Below are positions 40,203-48,922 of a DNA stretch of 64,000 bases, in pieces. Below the pieces are notes generated by a model. The model was not told the DNA's origin and made no database searches. It worked only from the letters and a program-made list of their open reading frames with translations. This stretch comes from Chersky-840 sp036511675 (GTDB lineage: Bacteria > Actinomycetota > Acidimicrobiia > Acidimicrobiales > UBA8190), in the NCBI GenBank assembly GCA_036511675.1, contig DATCBU010000095.1, positions 1 through 64,000 of the forward strand, in the 5' to 3' direction. Position 1 is the stretch's first letter. Each line of letters starts with the position of its first letter. Position numbers and translations under genes: made by a program.

Positions 40203-42310
40203 ACGCCGCCCTCGGGCACAGCGGTGTCCTGCTCAGCTTGGCGGCGTCGGTCATGGGCGTGGTGGTCATCGCCTACGGCCTGGCCCGTTCCCGTCCCGCG
40301 CTGGCTCGCACCGGGCGCATCTACGCCGCCCTCGTCCTGCTAGGAGCGATCGTCGCCACCGTGGCCATGGAACGTGCGCTCATCACCCACGACTTCTCCC
40401 TCGCCTTCGTGGCCGCCAACAACAGCCGGTCCACCCCGCTGCTCTACACGATCACCGGCATGTGGTCGGCGCTGGCGGGATCGATCCTGCTGTGGGGGCT
40501 CATCCTGGCCGGCTACATCGCGGCCATGGTGTGGCGGTTCCGTCGCCAGGGTGCGGATCCCCTGGTGGCCTGGGCCACGCTCGTTACCCTGGTCGTGGCC
40601 GCCTTCTTCTTCGGCCTCATGGCCGGTCCGGCCGACCCGTTCCGCACCGTCGCCGGGGCAGTGCCGGCGAACGGCCTGGGGCCCAACGTGCTGTTGCAGG
40701 ACAACGCCCTGGTGGCGTTCCACCCGCCCATCCTCTACCTCGGCTTCGTGGGCTTCACGATTCCCTTCGCCTTCGCCATTGCCTCGCTCATCACCGGAAG
40801 GATCGGCGAGGGTTGGCAACTCGCCACGCGTCGGTGGACGTTGTTCGCCTGGGCCTTCCTCACGGTGGGGATCGTTCTCGGGGCGTGGTGGTCGTACCAG
40901 GTGCTCGGGTGGGGTGGGTTCTGGGCTTGGGACCCCGTCGAGAATGCTTCTTTCCTTCCGTGGCTGTGCGCCACCGCCTATCTCCATTCGGTGCTCGTCC
41001 AAGAACGACGTGGCCTCTTGCGGGTGTGGAACCTCTCGCTCGTGATCGCCACCTTCAGCCTCACCATCCTGGGCACGTTCCTCACGCGCTCGGGGGTCAT
41101 CGCGTCCGTGCACGCCTTCTCCGACTCCGACATCGGACCCCTCCTGCTCGGGTTCTTCGGCGTCGTGATGGCCACCGGAGTGGGGCTCATCGCCTGGCGC
41201 GGCGACCGACTGCGCTCTCCCGGTGGCATCGACTCGGTGCTGAGCCGCGAGGGCGCGTTCTTGGTCAACAACCTCCTCTTCGTGGCCTTCGCCTTCGTGG
41301 TGCTGCTGGGCACGGTGTTCCCGCTTCTCTACGAGGCGTTCCGTGGGCAGCAGGTCACGGTGGGGGCGCCGTACTTCAACGCCATGACCTTGCCCATCGG
41401 GCTCGCCCTGCTCCTGCTCATGTCGATCGGCCCCGCCCTGCCGTGGCGCAAGACGACGACGAGCACGTTGCGCGACCGACTGGCAGTGCCGGCCTGGGTC
41501 GGTGCCATCGTGATCGTGGCATGCGTGGCCGGTGGCGTGCGGGGCCTCGGACCACTGGTGGCTTTCGGGCTCGGTGGTTTCGCGGCGGCGGCCAACGTCC
41601 GCCAGCTCGTGCTGTCGGCCCGGGGCGCGCACCGCAGCGGCGCCGGTGTGTGGCGGGGTCTCGTGGGTCGGGCCAACGGCGGCATGGTGGTCCACCTCGG
41701 CGTGGTCGTGATCGCCGTCGCCCTGGCCGCGGCGACGTCGTTCGGCCATCGCAGTGAAGTCACCCTGCGACCGGGCCAGGTGGCGTCGAGCGACGGCCAC
41801 CGCATCACCTTCGAGGGTCTGACCCAGATCCGCACGCCGGCCCGGACCGCCACCGAGGCCATCGTCCTGGTCGACGGCCGCGGGCCGCTGCTTCCCGCAC
41901 TGAGCCAGTTCGGCGCCAACACCGAGGAGGTGGGCACCCCGGCCATCGACTCGAGCCTCGAAGACGATGTGTATCTCACCGTGGACGCCTTGCCGGTCAA
42001 AGCTAACGGACCAGTCACGATCGGGGTCACGGTGCAACCCCTGGTGGTGTGGCTGTGGGGCGGGGGACTGCTCCTGGTGCTCGGCTCGGCCCTGGCCGCG
42101 GTGCCGGGGAAGCGGCGGCGGCCCACCGACCCCGTGTCGGCACCGGTCCCCGCGGTCGAGACCGGCGACGGCAGCTCCGGCTCGGGCGACGCCACGGGCG
42201 CCTCGAGGCCCGTGCTCCGCCGGGCGCGCCCCGTTGTCGAGTCCGGTGAGTCCGGGGAGTCCGGTGACGACAAGCCCGCCCAGGAGCCCGTCCCGGCCGG
42301 CTCCCCGTGA
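40199..42310 (+). CDS. ccmF: Heme lyase component CcmF
   Basis: Large membrane protein of 703 residues with about 14-15 helices that attaches heme to apocytochrome c. The WWD motif is GWGGFWAWDPVENASFLPWL, and neighbouring His in AFHPPILYLGF and in the later helices are heme ligands. The C-terminus is a hydrophilic Ser/Pro-rich tail of about 70 residues. GTG start in a 4-nt overlap with ccmE and a GTGA end with ccmG. Confidence 0.95.
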   Translation: MNAALGHSGVLLSLAASVMGVVVIAYGLARSRPALARTGRIYAALVLLGAIVATVAMERALITHDFSLAFVAANNSRSTPLLYTITGMWSALAGSILLWGLILAGYIAAMVWRFRRQGADPLVAWATLVTLVVAAFFFGLMAGPADPFRTVAGAVPANGLGPNVLLQDNALVAFHPPILYLGFVGFTIPFAFAIASLITGRIGEGWQLATRRWTLFAWAFLTVGIVLGAWWSYQVLGWGGFWAWDPVENASFLPWLCATAYLHSVLVQERRGLLRVWNLSLVIATFSLTILGTFLTRSGVIASVHAFSDSDIGPLLLGFFGVVMATGVGLIAWRGDRLRSPGGIDSVLSREGAFLVNNLLFVAFAFVVLLGTVFPLLYEAFRGQQVTVGAPYFNAMTLPIGLALLLLMSIGPALPWRKTTTSTLRDRLAVPAWVGAIVIVACVAGGVRGLGPLVAFGLGGFAAAANVRQLVLSARGAHRSGAGVWRGLVGRANGGMVVHLGVVVIAVALAAATSFGHRSEVTLRPGQVASSDGHRITFEGLTQIRTPARTATEAIVLVDGRGPLLPALSQFGANTEEVGTPAIDSSLEDDVYLTVDALPVKANGPVTIGVTVQPLVVWLWGGGLLLVLGSALAAVPGKRRRPTDPVSAPVPAVETGDGSSGSGDATGASRPVLRRARPVVESGESGESGDDKPAQEPVPAGSP

Positions 42311-42894
42311 CGATGGTGGCGAGCGACGACGCCGGTCCCGGCGTCACCACCCGGCGCCGGCACACGGCCCGATGGGTGGCGGGGGTCGCCCTCGTGGTCG
42401 GGGCGGCCCTGGTGGCACTGCTCGCCACCAGCCCTCCGCAGACGGTGACCGAGGTCGACACGCCTCTGGTGGGCCAGAGCGCCCCGGCGATCTCGGGCCC
42501 GACGCTGGCCGGGGGATCGTTCGCGCTCGGGTCGTTGCGGGGCCGCTGGACGGTGGTCAACTTCTTCGCCAGTTGGTGCGCGCCGTGCCAACAAGAGCAA
42601 CCCGACCTCGTGGCGTTCGCCTACGCCCACCGGTCACCCGGTGACGCCGCCCTCGTGGGTGTGGTGTTCGACGACGCCAGCTCCACGGCGCGCAGTTTCA
42701 TGCGGTCCACGGGGGCCACATGGCCGGCCGTCGTCGACGCCGGCGGGCAGATCGCCCTCGACTACGGCGTGCGGGGTCCTCCCGAGACCTTCATCGTGTC
42801 GCCCGAGGGGACCGTGGTGGCCCATTTCGACGGGCCGATGACCAATGCCTCACTCGACTACTGGCTGAACCGGGCCCAGGGGGGCCGGGGGTGA
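42307..42894 (+). CDS. ccmG: Thiol:disulfide interchange protein CcmG/DsbE
   Basis: Membrane-anchored thioredoxin of 195 residues, helix at about 22-42. The active site is WCAPC (Cys91, Cys94), and GPPETFIV supplies the conserved cis-Pro region. It reduces the CXXCH thiols of apocytochrome, receiving electrons from CcdA. Overlaps ccmF and ccmH by 4 nt each. Confidence 0.94.
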   Translation: MTMVASDDAGPGVTTRRRHTARWVAGVALVVGAALVALLATSPPQTVTEVDTPLVGQSAPAISGPTLAGGSFALGSLRGRWTVVNFFASWCAPCQQEQPDLVAFAYAHRSPGDAALVGVVFDDASSTARSFMRSTGATWPAVVDAGGQIALDYGVRGPPETFIVSPEGTVVAHFDGPMTNASLDYWLNRAQGGRG

Positions 42895-43412
42895 GACGCA
42901 GCGCTGGTGGTCTGCTCCCGAGGTGGGTGCCGGCTGCGGTGTTGGTCGTCGTGGTCGTCGTCGCTCTCGGGGTGGGGGCGTCGGGGGGCGGGCCACCTCT
43001 CACCGTGGCCCAGCGGGTCGACGCCATCGACGCGCTGGTGCGTTGCCCCAGTTGCGACGGCATCTCCGTGGCCGACTCGTCGGCATCGACGGCGGTGGCG
43101 ATCCGACACGTCGTGACCACGCGCGTGCGCCAAGGACAGAGCGCCAGTCAGATCGACACCTTCCTGGTGAGCCGCTACGGGCCCAGCATCCTCCTGCGAC
43201 CGCCGGTGCAGGGATGGACGGTGTGGGTGTGGGTGCTTCCTCCCGTGGCTCTGGTTGTGGCCCTGGCCGGACTGGTGACGGTGTTGTGGCGTCGTCGCCG
43301 GCACCGTGCCCCGGCCCCGGTCTCCGCCGAGGACCGCGCTCTGGTCGCCGACGCCCTGGCCGGGCGGGCCCGGGCGGTGGCCGGTCCTACCGCCGCGGTG
43401 CCTGCACCGTGA
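42891..43412 (+). CDS. ccmH: Cytochrome c maturation protein CcmH
   Basis: Protein of 173 residues, N-terminal membrane helix, then the redox motif RCPSC (Cys52, Cys55) in LVRCPSCDGISVADSSA and a second helix at about 105-127. Same order as CcmH/CycL. It works with CcmF and CcmG on apocytochrome thiols. GTG start; the 3' end overlaps the ccmI-like gene by 4 nt. Confidence 0.93.
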   Translation: MRRSAGGLLPRWVPAAVLVVVVVVALGVGASGGGPPLTVAQRVDAIDALVRCPSCDGISVADSSASTAVAIRHVVTTRVRQGQSASQIDTFLVSRYGPSILLRPPVQGWTVWVWVLPPVALVVALAGLVTVLWRRRRHRAPAPVSAEDRALVADALAGRARAVAGPTAAVPAP

Positions 43413-44260
43413 CAGGCGCCGAGCTCGACGACGAACGGTCCTTCCTCTTGGACTCACTCGAGGACCTCGAGCGGGAACGGGCCGCCGGTGACCTGTCGGA
43501 AGCGGACTACCTGGTCCTGCGCGACCGGTACACCCGCCGCGCCGCCGAGGTGCTGCGGGCCCTGGACCGGACCGCCGGCGCAGGGCCCGAGCGACGCCTC
43601 GACGCCCGGGCCTCGCCCGACGACGTGGGGTCGAGCGCGTCTGCGTCATCCACCGCCACACCGGTGCGGCGCCGTCGCACCTTGTTGGTGGTGGGGTTGC
43701 TCATCGTGGTGGTGGCCGTGGCGCTCACCCTGGTCCTGTCCGACACCGGCACGCGGCTCCCGGGGCAGACCGAGACGGGCTCGGTCAGCCTCAGTCGGGC
43801 CGCGCAGGTGCGCCGGACGCTGGCCCAGGCCGAGACGCTCGAGTCGACAGGGAACGCCGCCCAGGCGCTGCGTCTCTACCAGCAGGTGCTTGTCGAGAAC
43901 CCCAACCAACCCGACGCGCTGGCCCAGTCGGGATGGCTCGAGTTCGAGGCGGGCGTGAAGTCTCAGGACGCGGCGGTCCTGTCCCGGGCCCAGAACCAGG
44001 AGCTGGCGGCGGCACGCGTCGAGCCGGGTGCGTACGCGCCCCACCTGTATCTGGGGTCGATGGACCTGGCCGAAGCGAACGCGGCCGGCGCGGTGACCCA
44101 GTACCGCCAGTTCCTGGCCGACGGGCCTCCGACGGCCGAGGTGCAGGTGGCGAGGCCCTTCATCGAGCAGGCGTTCCAGAGCCAGCACCTGGCTGTCCCG
44201 GCCATGCCGGGCACGACCCCGGGTCCGACAACCGACCCGACGCCGCCACCGGCGGGCTGA
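43409..44260 (+). CDS. ccmI: CcmI-like TPR membrane protein
   Basis: Protein of 283 residues: cytoplasmic N-terminal part with ERAAGDLSEADYLVLRDRY, as in CcmI/CycH N-termini, one helix at about 90-112, then TPR-like helices (AETLESTGNAAQALRLYQQ). CcmI chaperones apocytochrome c to CcmFH. It is the last gene of the cluster, with a GTGA overlap, and ends in a Pro/Thr tail; convergent with the cysteine desulfurase. Confidence 0.85.
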   Translation: MTGAELDDERSFLLDSLEDLERERAAGDLSEADYLVLRDRYTRRAAEVLRALDRTAGAGPERRLDARASPDDVGSSASASSTATPVRRRRTLLVVGLLIVVVAVALTLVLSDTGTRLPGQTETGSVSLSRAAQVRRTLAQAETLESTGNAAQALRLYQQVLVENPNQPDALAQSGWLEFEAGVKSQDAAVLSRAQNQELAAARVEPGAYAPHLYLGSMDLAEANAAGAVTQYRQFLADGPPTAEVQVARPFIEQAFQSQHLAVPAMPGTTPGPTTDPTPPPAG

Positions 44261-44272
44261 GCGCCAGGCGGC

Positions 44273-45424
44273 TCAAGCCCGAAGGGCGCGCAACTGCGCC
44301 ACCACCCGGGGGAACGCCGTGGCGAACGCCTCGACGTCGTCGTCGGTCGTGGACCATCCCACCGACAGCCGGAGGGAGCGCTCGGCGTCGACGCCCATGG
44401 CCGCCAGCACGGGCGAAGGGGCGAGGGACTCCGACGAGCACGACGAGCCCGAGTGCGCGGCGATGCCGTGCTGGTCGAGGCCCAGGAGGACGGGCTCGGC
44501 CTCGACCCCGCCGACGGCGACACAGACGAGGTGTGGCGCCCGGCGGTCCCGGTCGCCGAGGACCTGGACGTCATCGACCGACGTCGCCGCCGCCACGATG
44601 GCCTCGGTACGGCGCTTCGACTCGGCTGATTCGCGCGCCAGGCGCCCCGGCTCCGACAACGCCTCGGCGGCGGCGGCGAACCCGACGATGCCCAGGAGGT
44701 TCTCGAGGCCGCCGCGCCGCGCCCGTTCCTGCTCGCCACCCACCAAGAAGGGCTCGACGCGCAGGCCCCGCCGTACGACCAGGGCGCCGACCCCGGGCGG
44801 TCCCCCCAACTTGTGGGCGCTCACCGAGACGAGGTCGGCGCCGAGCTCCTCGAGGTCCAACTCGAGGTGCCCGGCGGCCGTGCAGGCGTCGACATGGACG
44901 AGCACGTCGTGTCGCCCACAGATCTCGACGACGTCGGGCACGGGCTGGATGGTGCCCACCTCGTGATTGGCGAACTGGCATTGCACGAGGGCGGCGGGCG
45001 GTCCGTGTCGTGCCGCATCGTCGAGGGCGTCGGCGACACGGCCGGGATCGATGCGCCCCAGACCGTCGACTTCCAGGCGCACGACGTCACCGGCGCGCCC
45101 CGAGGCGTCGCGCACCGAGGAGTGCTCGACATCGGCGAGGAGGGTGGGCCGGCCCGGTCGGGCCCGGGTCGCTCCCCACGTGGCCGCGTTCACCGCCTCG
45201 GTCCCGCCCGACGTGAAGACGACCTGTCGCGGTCGCACCCCCAGGAAGACGGCGACCTTCTGGCGCGCCTCCTCTACGGTCGAGCGGACGATCCGACCTT
45301 CGGTGTGCACCCGCCCCGGATCGCCGGCGTCACGGCGTGACGACCCCAACCACGCGACCATGGCCGCCACCGCTTCGGGACGCGGGGGGGAGGTGGAGGC
45401 GTGGTCGAGGTAGTGGCGAGCCAG
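44273..45424 (-). CDS. Cysteine desulfurase (class V aminotransferase), probable CTG start
   Basis: PLP enzyme of 383 residues (NifS/IscS type) that moves sulfur from cysteine to Fe-S assembly. The PLP Lys is in SVSAHKLGG (Lys205), the catalytic Cys in SGSSCSSES (Cys329), and TSGGTEAVN binds the cofactor phosphate. The conserved N-terminus HYLDHASTSPPRPEAVAAM is present only if translation starts at CTG 45424, 3 nt after the TGA of the upstream gene in the same frame; the first conventional start, GTG 45370, would delete it. Reinitiation after TGA is the likely mechanism. It is paired with the SufR-like regulator and Mrp. Confidence 0.85.
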   Translation of the reverse strand: MARHYLDHASTSPPRPEAVAAMVAWLGSSRRDAGDPGRVHTEGRIVRSTVEEARQKVAVFLGVRPRQVVFTSGGTEAVNAATWGATRARPGRPTLLADVEHSSVRDASGRAGDVVRLEVDGLGRIDPGRVADALDDAARHGPPAALVQCQFANHEVGTIQPVPDVVEICGRHDVLVHVDACTAAGHLELDLEELGADLVSVSAHKLGGPPGVGALVVRRGLRVEPFLVGGEQERARRGGLENLLGIVGFAAAAEALSEPGRLARESAESKRRTEAIVAAATSVDDVQVLGDRDRRAPHLVCVAVGGVEAEPVLLGLDQHGIAAHSGSSCSSESLAPSPVLAAMGVDAERSLRLSVGWSTTDDDVEAFATAFPRVVAQLRALRA

Positions 45425-45427
45425 GGC

Positions 45428-46174
45428 TCAGACCAGCGCTGCGCAGGCGTCGTCGCCGCGCGCCCGGGACGACAGCACGACCGGGATGGGTCCCTCGGCG
45501 ATCTCCCCGCATAGCCCGGCCAGCAGACCGCGCACCAGACCCCGGTCCACGGCGCAGATCACCGGGTGCTGGGTGGCAGCCTCGCCGAACGGGCAGTGTT
45601 CGGCGACGACCGCCGTCGACTCCCCGCGGTCCTCGGCATGGGCCGCGAATCCATGGGCGGTGAGCGCGTCGGCGATGGCGTGCATGGCGGTGCGCACCGA
45701 ACGCTGCCCCTCGCCCGGCTCCATCCGGTCGGCGAGGACCCTCCCGTAGTTCTCCCCGAGTCGCTCCGCCATGCGTTCAGCCTCGACCGGGCCGAGCAAC
45801 TCGAGCGCTTCGGCCAGCAGGGCCACGATCAGGTCGTCGCGGTGGTTGGCGAAGTCCAAGGTGGGATCGCCACCGGGGCCGTCCGCGGCCCGGTAGCGCT
45901 TCGACGGTCGTCCCGCTCCGGCCGTGGGGGAGCGCTCCAGGCTCACCTCGAGGTAGCCCCCCGCCGCCAGACGGTCGAGATGGTGCCGGGCGACGTTGGG
46001 GTGCACCGAGAACGCGGCCGCCAATTCCGAAGCCGTGGCGCCAGGGTGCGACCGGACATGGAGGTAGATCTCGCGTCGGGTCGGGTCCCCGAATGCCGAG
46101 GTCACCGCCGCCACCGCGGCGGAGAACCTGCGATCGGCGGGGGCGCTCCCAGCGAAATCGGGCCCGGATTGCAC
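45428..46174 (-). CDS. SufR-like Fe-S-sensing transcriptional regulator
   Basis: Regulator of 248 residues. The N-terminal winged helix is at about 25-95 (TSAFGDPTRREIYLHVRSHP, then VARHHLDRLAAGGYLE). The C-terminal domain has three cysteines, Cys194 in EHCPFGE, Cys207 in PVICAVD and Cys222 in AGLCGE, spaced as in SufR, where they hold a [4Fe-4S] cluster. It precedes a cysteine desulfurase and is divergent from mrp, all Fe-S genes, which supports the assignment. GTG 46174 begins directly at the operator palindrome. Confidence 0.85.
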   Translation of the reverse strand: MQSGPDFAGSAPADRRFSAAVAAVTSAFGDPTRREIYLHVRSHPGATASELAAAFSVHPNVARHHLDRLAAGGYLEVSLERSPTAGAGRPSKRYRAADGPGGDPTLDFANHRDDLIVALLAEALELLGPVEAERMAERLGENYGRVLADRMEPGEGQRSVRTAMHAIADALTAHGFAAHAEDRGESTAVVAEHCPFGEAATQHPVICAVDRGLVRGLLAGLCGEIAEGPIPVVLSSRARGDDACAALV

Positions 46175-46191
46175 ACCGGTAGTCTACCGGT
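46175..46191. promoter_or_regulatory. Palindromic operator at the sufR-like / mrp junction
   Basis: ACCGGTAG-T-CTACCGGT is a perfect 17-base palindrome (8-bp arms, one central base). On the minus strand it contains TAGACT, 6 nt before the regulator's GTG start, so the -10 box is inside the operator and the mRNA would be leaderless. Binding of the SufR-like protein would block its own promoter and possibly that of mrp. Confidence 0.72.
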
Positions 46192-46245
46192 TGTGCGCGG
46201 CGTAATCCCTGGTCGCGCTGCCGGACCCTTTCCGAGAGAGGCGCC

Positions 46246-47439
46246 GTGGCTCCGACCGATGCCGATGTGCTCGCCGCCGCCGCGGCCGTGGAAGACCCCA
46301 CGCTGCGCCGCGGCCTGGGTGAGCTCGGGATGGTGCGGTCGGTCCGGTCCGGGCGCCGCCAGGCGTCGGTGGTGGTGGCCCTTCCCGTAGACGGGTGGCC
46401 GGATGTCGACGAGCTCGTCGACTCGGTGGTCCGCAGCGTGGGGGCATTGCCCGGGGTAGGCGAGGTCAAGGTGGAGCTGTCCACCATGAGCGGCGACGAG
46501 CGCCAGGAGCTCCATCGTCGCTTGGCACTCGGGCCCGGGGGAGAGCCTGTCGAGCACGTCGGGACCGGGCCCAGCGGCCATTCCCATACCCAGGGGCCGG
46601 GAGGCCCCCCCGCACCCCTGGGGCACGAGGCGGGCCGGCCCAACCGCTTCATGGCCCCGGGATCCCGCACCCGGGTGGTGGGGATCTCGTCGGGCAAAGG
46701 GGGAGTCGGCAAGTCATCGGTGACGGTGAACCTCGCCGTCGCACTGGCGGCGCGGGGCTACGACGTCGGCCTGCTCGACGCGGATGTCTACGGCTTCTCG
46801 GTGCCGAAGATGCTGGGCGTGACGCGTGGTCCCGTGGCGCTCGACGACCTCCTGGTGCCACCGGTGGTCCACGGGGTCCGCTGCCTCTCGATGGGTTTCT
46901 TCGTGCCCGACGAGCAGCCCGTGATCTGGCGGGGGCCGATGTTGCACAAGGCGCTCGAACAGTTCCTGGTCGACTCGTACTGGGGCGAGCCGGACTTCCT
47001 CTTGATCGACATGCCTCCGGGCACCGGCGACGTCGCCCTCTCGCTGGGCCAGTACCTGCCCCGCACCGAGATCGTGGTCGTCACCACACCGCAGGCCGCC
47101 GCGCAGCGGGTGGCCCAACGATCGGCCTACGCGGCGAAGAAGCTGAAGTTGGCGGTGCGCGGTGTCGTCGAGAACCTGTCGTGGTTCACCGGCGACGACG
47201 ACACGCGCTACGAGCTCTTCGGCGCCGGTGGTGGCCAGGCGCTCGCCGACGACCTCGAGGTTCCGTTGCTGGGTCAAGTGCCGCTCGTTCCGGCCCTGCG
47301 CGTCGGGGGCGACATCGGCGTGCCGGTGCGGGTGTCGGATCCCGGCGGAGAGGCCGCCCTGGCGTTCGACGCCCTGGCCACCCGTCTCGAAGAGCTCGGC
47401 CCGGCTCGGATCTATCGCCGGGAGCTCAACGTCCGGTGA
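46246..47439 (+). CDS. mrp: Mrp/ApbC-type Fe-S carrier P-loop ATPase
   Basis: Protein of 397 residues. An N-terminal MIP18/DUF59-like domain (about 1-90) is followed by a His/Gly/Pro linker and the ParA-like ATPase domain with GKGGVGKSS at 150-158, LLDADVYGFSVPKMLG and LLIDMPPGTGD. It carries or delivers Fe-S clusters. The CxxC found in many Mrp proteins after ENLSWF is absent here (TGDDDTRYELFG), as in some other actinobacterial members. GTG start with GAGAGAGG upstream. Tail-to-tail overlap of 14 bp with the dGTPase-like gene. Confidence 0.9.
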   Translation: MAPTDADVLAAAAAVEDPTLRRGLGELGMVRSVRSGRRQASVVVALPVDGWPDVDELVDSVVRSVGALPGVGEVKVELSTMSGDERQELHRRLALGPGGEPVEHVGTGPSGHSHTQGPGGPPAPLGHEAGRPNRFMAPGSRTRVVGISSGKGGVGKSSVTVNLAVALAARGYDVGLLDADVYGFSVPKMLGVTRGPVALDDLLVPPVVHGVRCLSMGFFVPDEQPVIWRGPMLHKALEQFLVDSYWGEPDFLLIDMPPGTGDVALSLGQYLPRTEIVVVTTPQAAAQRVAQRSAYAAKKLKLAVRGVVENLSWFTGDDDTRYELFGAGGGQALADDLEVPLLGQVPLVPALRVGGDIGVPVRVSDPGGEAALAFDALATRLEELGPARIYRRELNVR

Positions 47440-48583
47440 GGGAGTCGACACCCCGGGGCAGTCGCTCGCGGTCCCATCCGAGGTCCGAAACGGCGATGCC
47501 CACGGCGAAGCGGTCGGTCATCCCCGCCACGTAGGCGACCGCCTCGAACACGGCCAGGTCGGTACCGCCGGCGAGGCCGCCGCCACTTCGGACGCCGGGG
47601 ATCAGATTGGGCTGGTCGGTGAAGTGCGCGACCAGAGCGCGCAACATCGCCACCACCGACGCACCTTGGGTCACCGAGGCGGGTCGGAGGTAGATGTGCT
47701 CGTAGTTGCACCGCCGGAAGGCGGCCAGGGCCTCGGCGAGCTCTTCGCCCATCCCCACCCTGCCTGTGCCGAGGGTGGCCTCGACCGTGCCCTCGATGAA
47801 CGTCCGCAGCTGCTGCGAGCGGTTCTCGCCGCACAGGCCCAGGACGACCTCGGGCAACAGGGCCGGGGTCACGATCCCCGCCGAGACGGCGTCCTCCCAG
47901 TCGTGGCAGAGATAGGCGATGCGATCGGCCCAGCTCACGACCTCGCCCTCGGGAGTGGCGGGGGCAGGACGCGACCAGGAGTGGTTGCGGATGCCGTCGA
48001 GCGTTTCCTCGCACAGGTTCAGGCCTGCGACCGACACGTCCGCGCCCCACACGGCGTGGTCGAAGCCGCTGGGGAGGAAGATCCCCAGGGCGTCCTCGCT
48101 CATGTGGCCACCGGGGCCGTGTCCGCAGTCGTGCCCCAGGGCAATGGCCTCGGTCAGCGCCACGTTGAGGCGACACGCCTGGGCGATACCGGTGGCCACC
48201 TGGGCCACCTCGAGGGCGTGGCTGAGTCGGGTGCGCTGGTGATCGGCGGGGAAGACGAAGACCTGGGTCTTGCCCGCCAGGCGCCGGAAGGCGGCGGAAT
48301 GCAAGATGCGGTCCCGGTCGCGCTCGAAGCATGTGCGCCAGGGGTCGGGCTCCTCGGGGGTGGCCCGCCGGCCGGCGGCGGCGGCCCGGGTCGCCCCGGG
48401 TGCGAGGACCAGGTCCTCGCCGGCCTCGCGTTCTTGGCGACCGAGGGGTGGGACCTCCCCCTCGGTGCCGAGGGCGGCGGAGGAGTCGGCATGGGCCGTG
48501 CGCAGGCCCTGGCCCCGGTGTCCGGCCATGGTGGCCGCCCAGCGACGACCCCGTTCGGTCGGCGCGACGGGGGTTGGCTCCAT
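47426..48583 (-). CDS. dgt: dGTPase-like HD-domain triphosphohydrolase
   Basis: Protein of 385 residues of the deoxyguanosinetriphosphate triphosphohydrolase family. The HD motif is present as His122 in LSHALEVAQVATGIA, His151-Asp152 in LGHDCGHGPGGH, and a later Asp in VSWADRIAYLCHD. RDRILHSAAFRRLAGKTQVF is the family N-terminal signature. It hydrolyses dNTPs to nucleoside and triphosphate. In many bacteria it precedes dnaG, not seen here. Confidence 0.92.
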   Translation of the reverse strand: MEPTPVAPTERGRRWAATMAGHRGQGLRTAHADSSAALGTEGEVPPLGRQEREAGEDLVLAPGATRAAAAGRRATPEEPDPWRTCFERDRDRILHSAAFRRLAGKTQVFVFPADHQRTRLSHALEVAQVATGIAQACRLNVALTEAIALGHDCGHGPGGHMSEDALGIFLPSGFDHAVWGADVSVAGLNLCEETLDGIRNHSWSRPAPATPEGEVVSWADRIAYLCHDWEDAVSAGIVTPALLPEVVLGLCGENRSQQLRTFIEGTVEATLGTGRVGMGEELAEALAAFRRCNYEHIYLRPASVTQGASVVAMLRALVAHFTDQPNLIPGVRSGGGLAGGTDLAVFEAVAYVAGMTDRFAVGIAVSDLGWDRERLPRGVDSLTGR

Positions 48584-48661
48584 GGGCCTTAGTGTGGCTC
48601 ACGGCTGTATGGTCGTGGGCCGCCCGGCCCCGGCCGGTTCGATCGGAGGAGCGGGACACAG

Positions 48662-48898
48662 GTGGACGTGCGCATCGGGATCGTGCAGAGCGCCAAGGAG
48701 ATCGAGATCGAATTGGACGAGGACGCGGATCGCGACGCGTTCATCGCTGACATCGAGTCCTCTCTGGGCAAAGAAGCAGGCGTGTTGTGGCTCACCGATC
48801 GCCGGGGCCGTCGGGTGGCAGTTCCGGTGGCGAAAGTCGCATACGTCGAGGTGGGAGCCCCCACCCACGAGCGCCGGGTCGGTTTCGGCGCCCCCTGA
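48662..48898 (+). CDS. DUF3107 protein
   Basis: Small cytoplasmic protein of 78 residues, MDVRIGIVQSAKEIEIELDE onward, a typical actinobacterial DUF3107 protein. GTG start with GGAGGAG upstream. It is followed after 24 bp by the paired ArsA-like ATPases, a neighbourhood conserved in actinobacteria. Function unknown. Confidence 0.9.
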   Translation: MDVRIGIVQSAKEIEIELDEDADRDAFIADIESSLGKEAGVLWLTDRRGRRVAVPVAKVAYVEVGAPTHERRVGFGAP

Positions 48899-48922
48899 CC
48901 TGCCGGGGCGGTTGTTGCACCC

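Noticed and set aside
40340..42037. Large antisense open frame opposite ccmF
   Set aside because: Long antisense frames are common in GC-rich genes; the composition is His/Glu/Arg-rich without domains, and ccmF is certain.
45425..45430. TGA as selenocysteine or programmed read-through making a SufR-desulfurase fusion
   Set aside because: No SECIS-like hairpin was recognised and both neighbours are complete proteins; kept only as an alternative to the CTG start.
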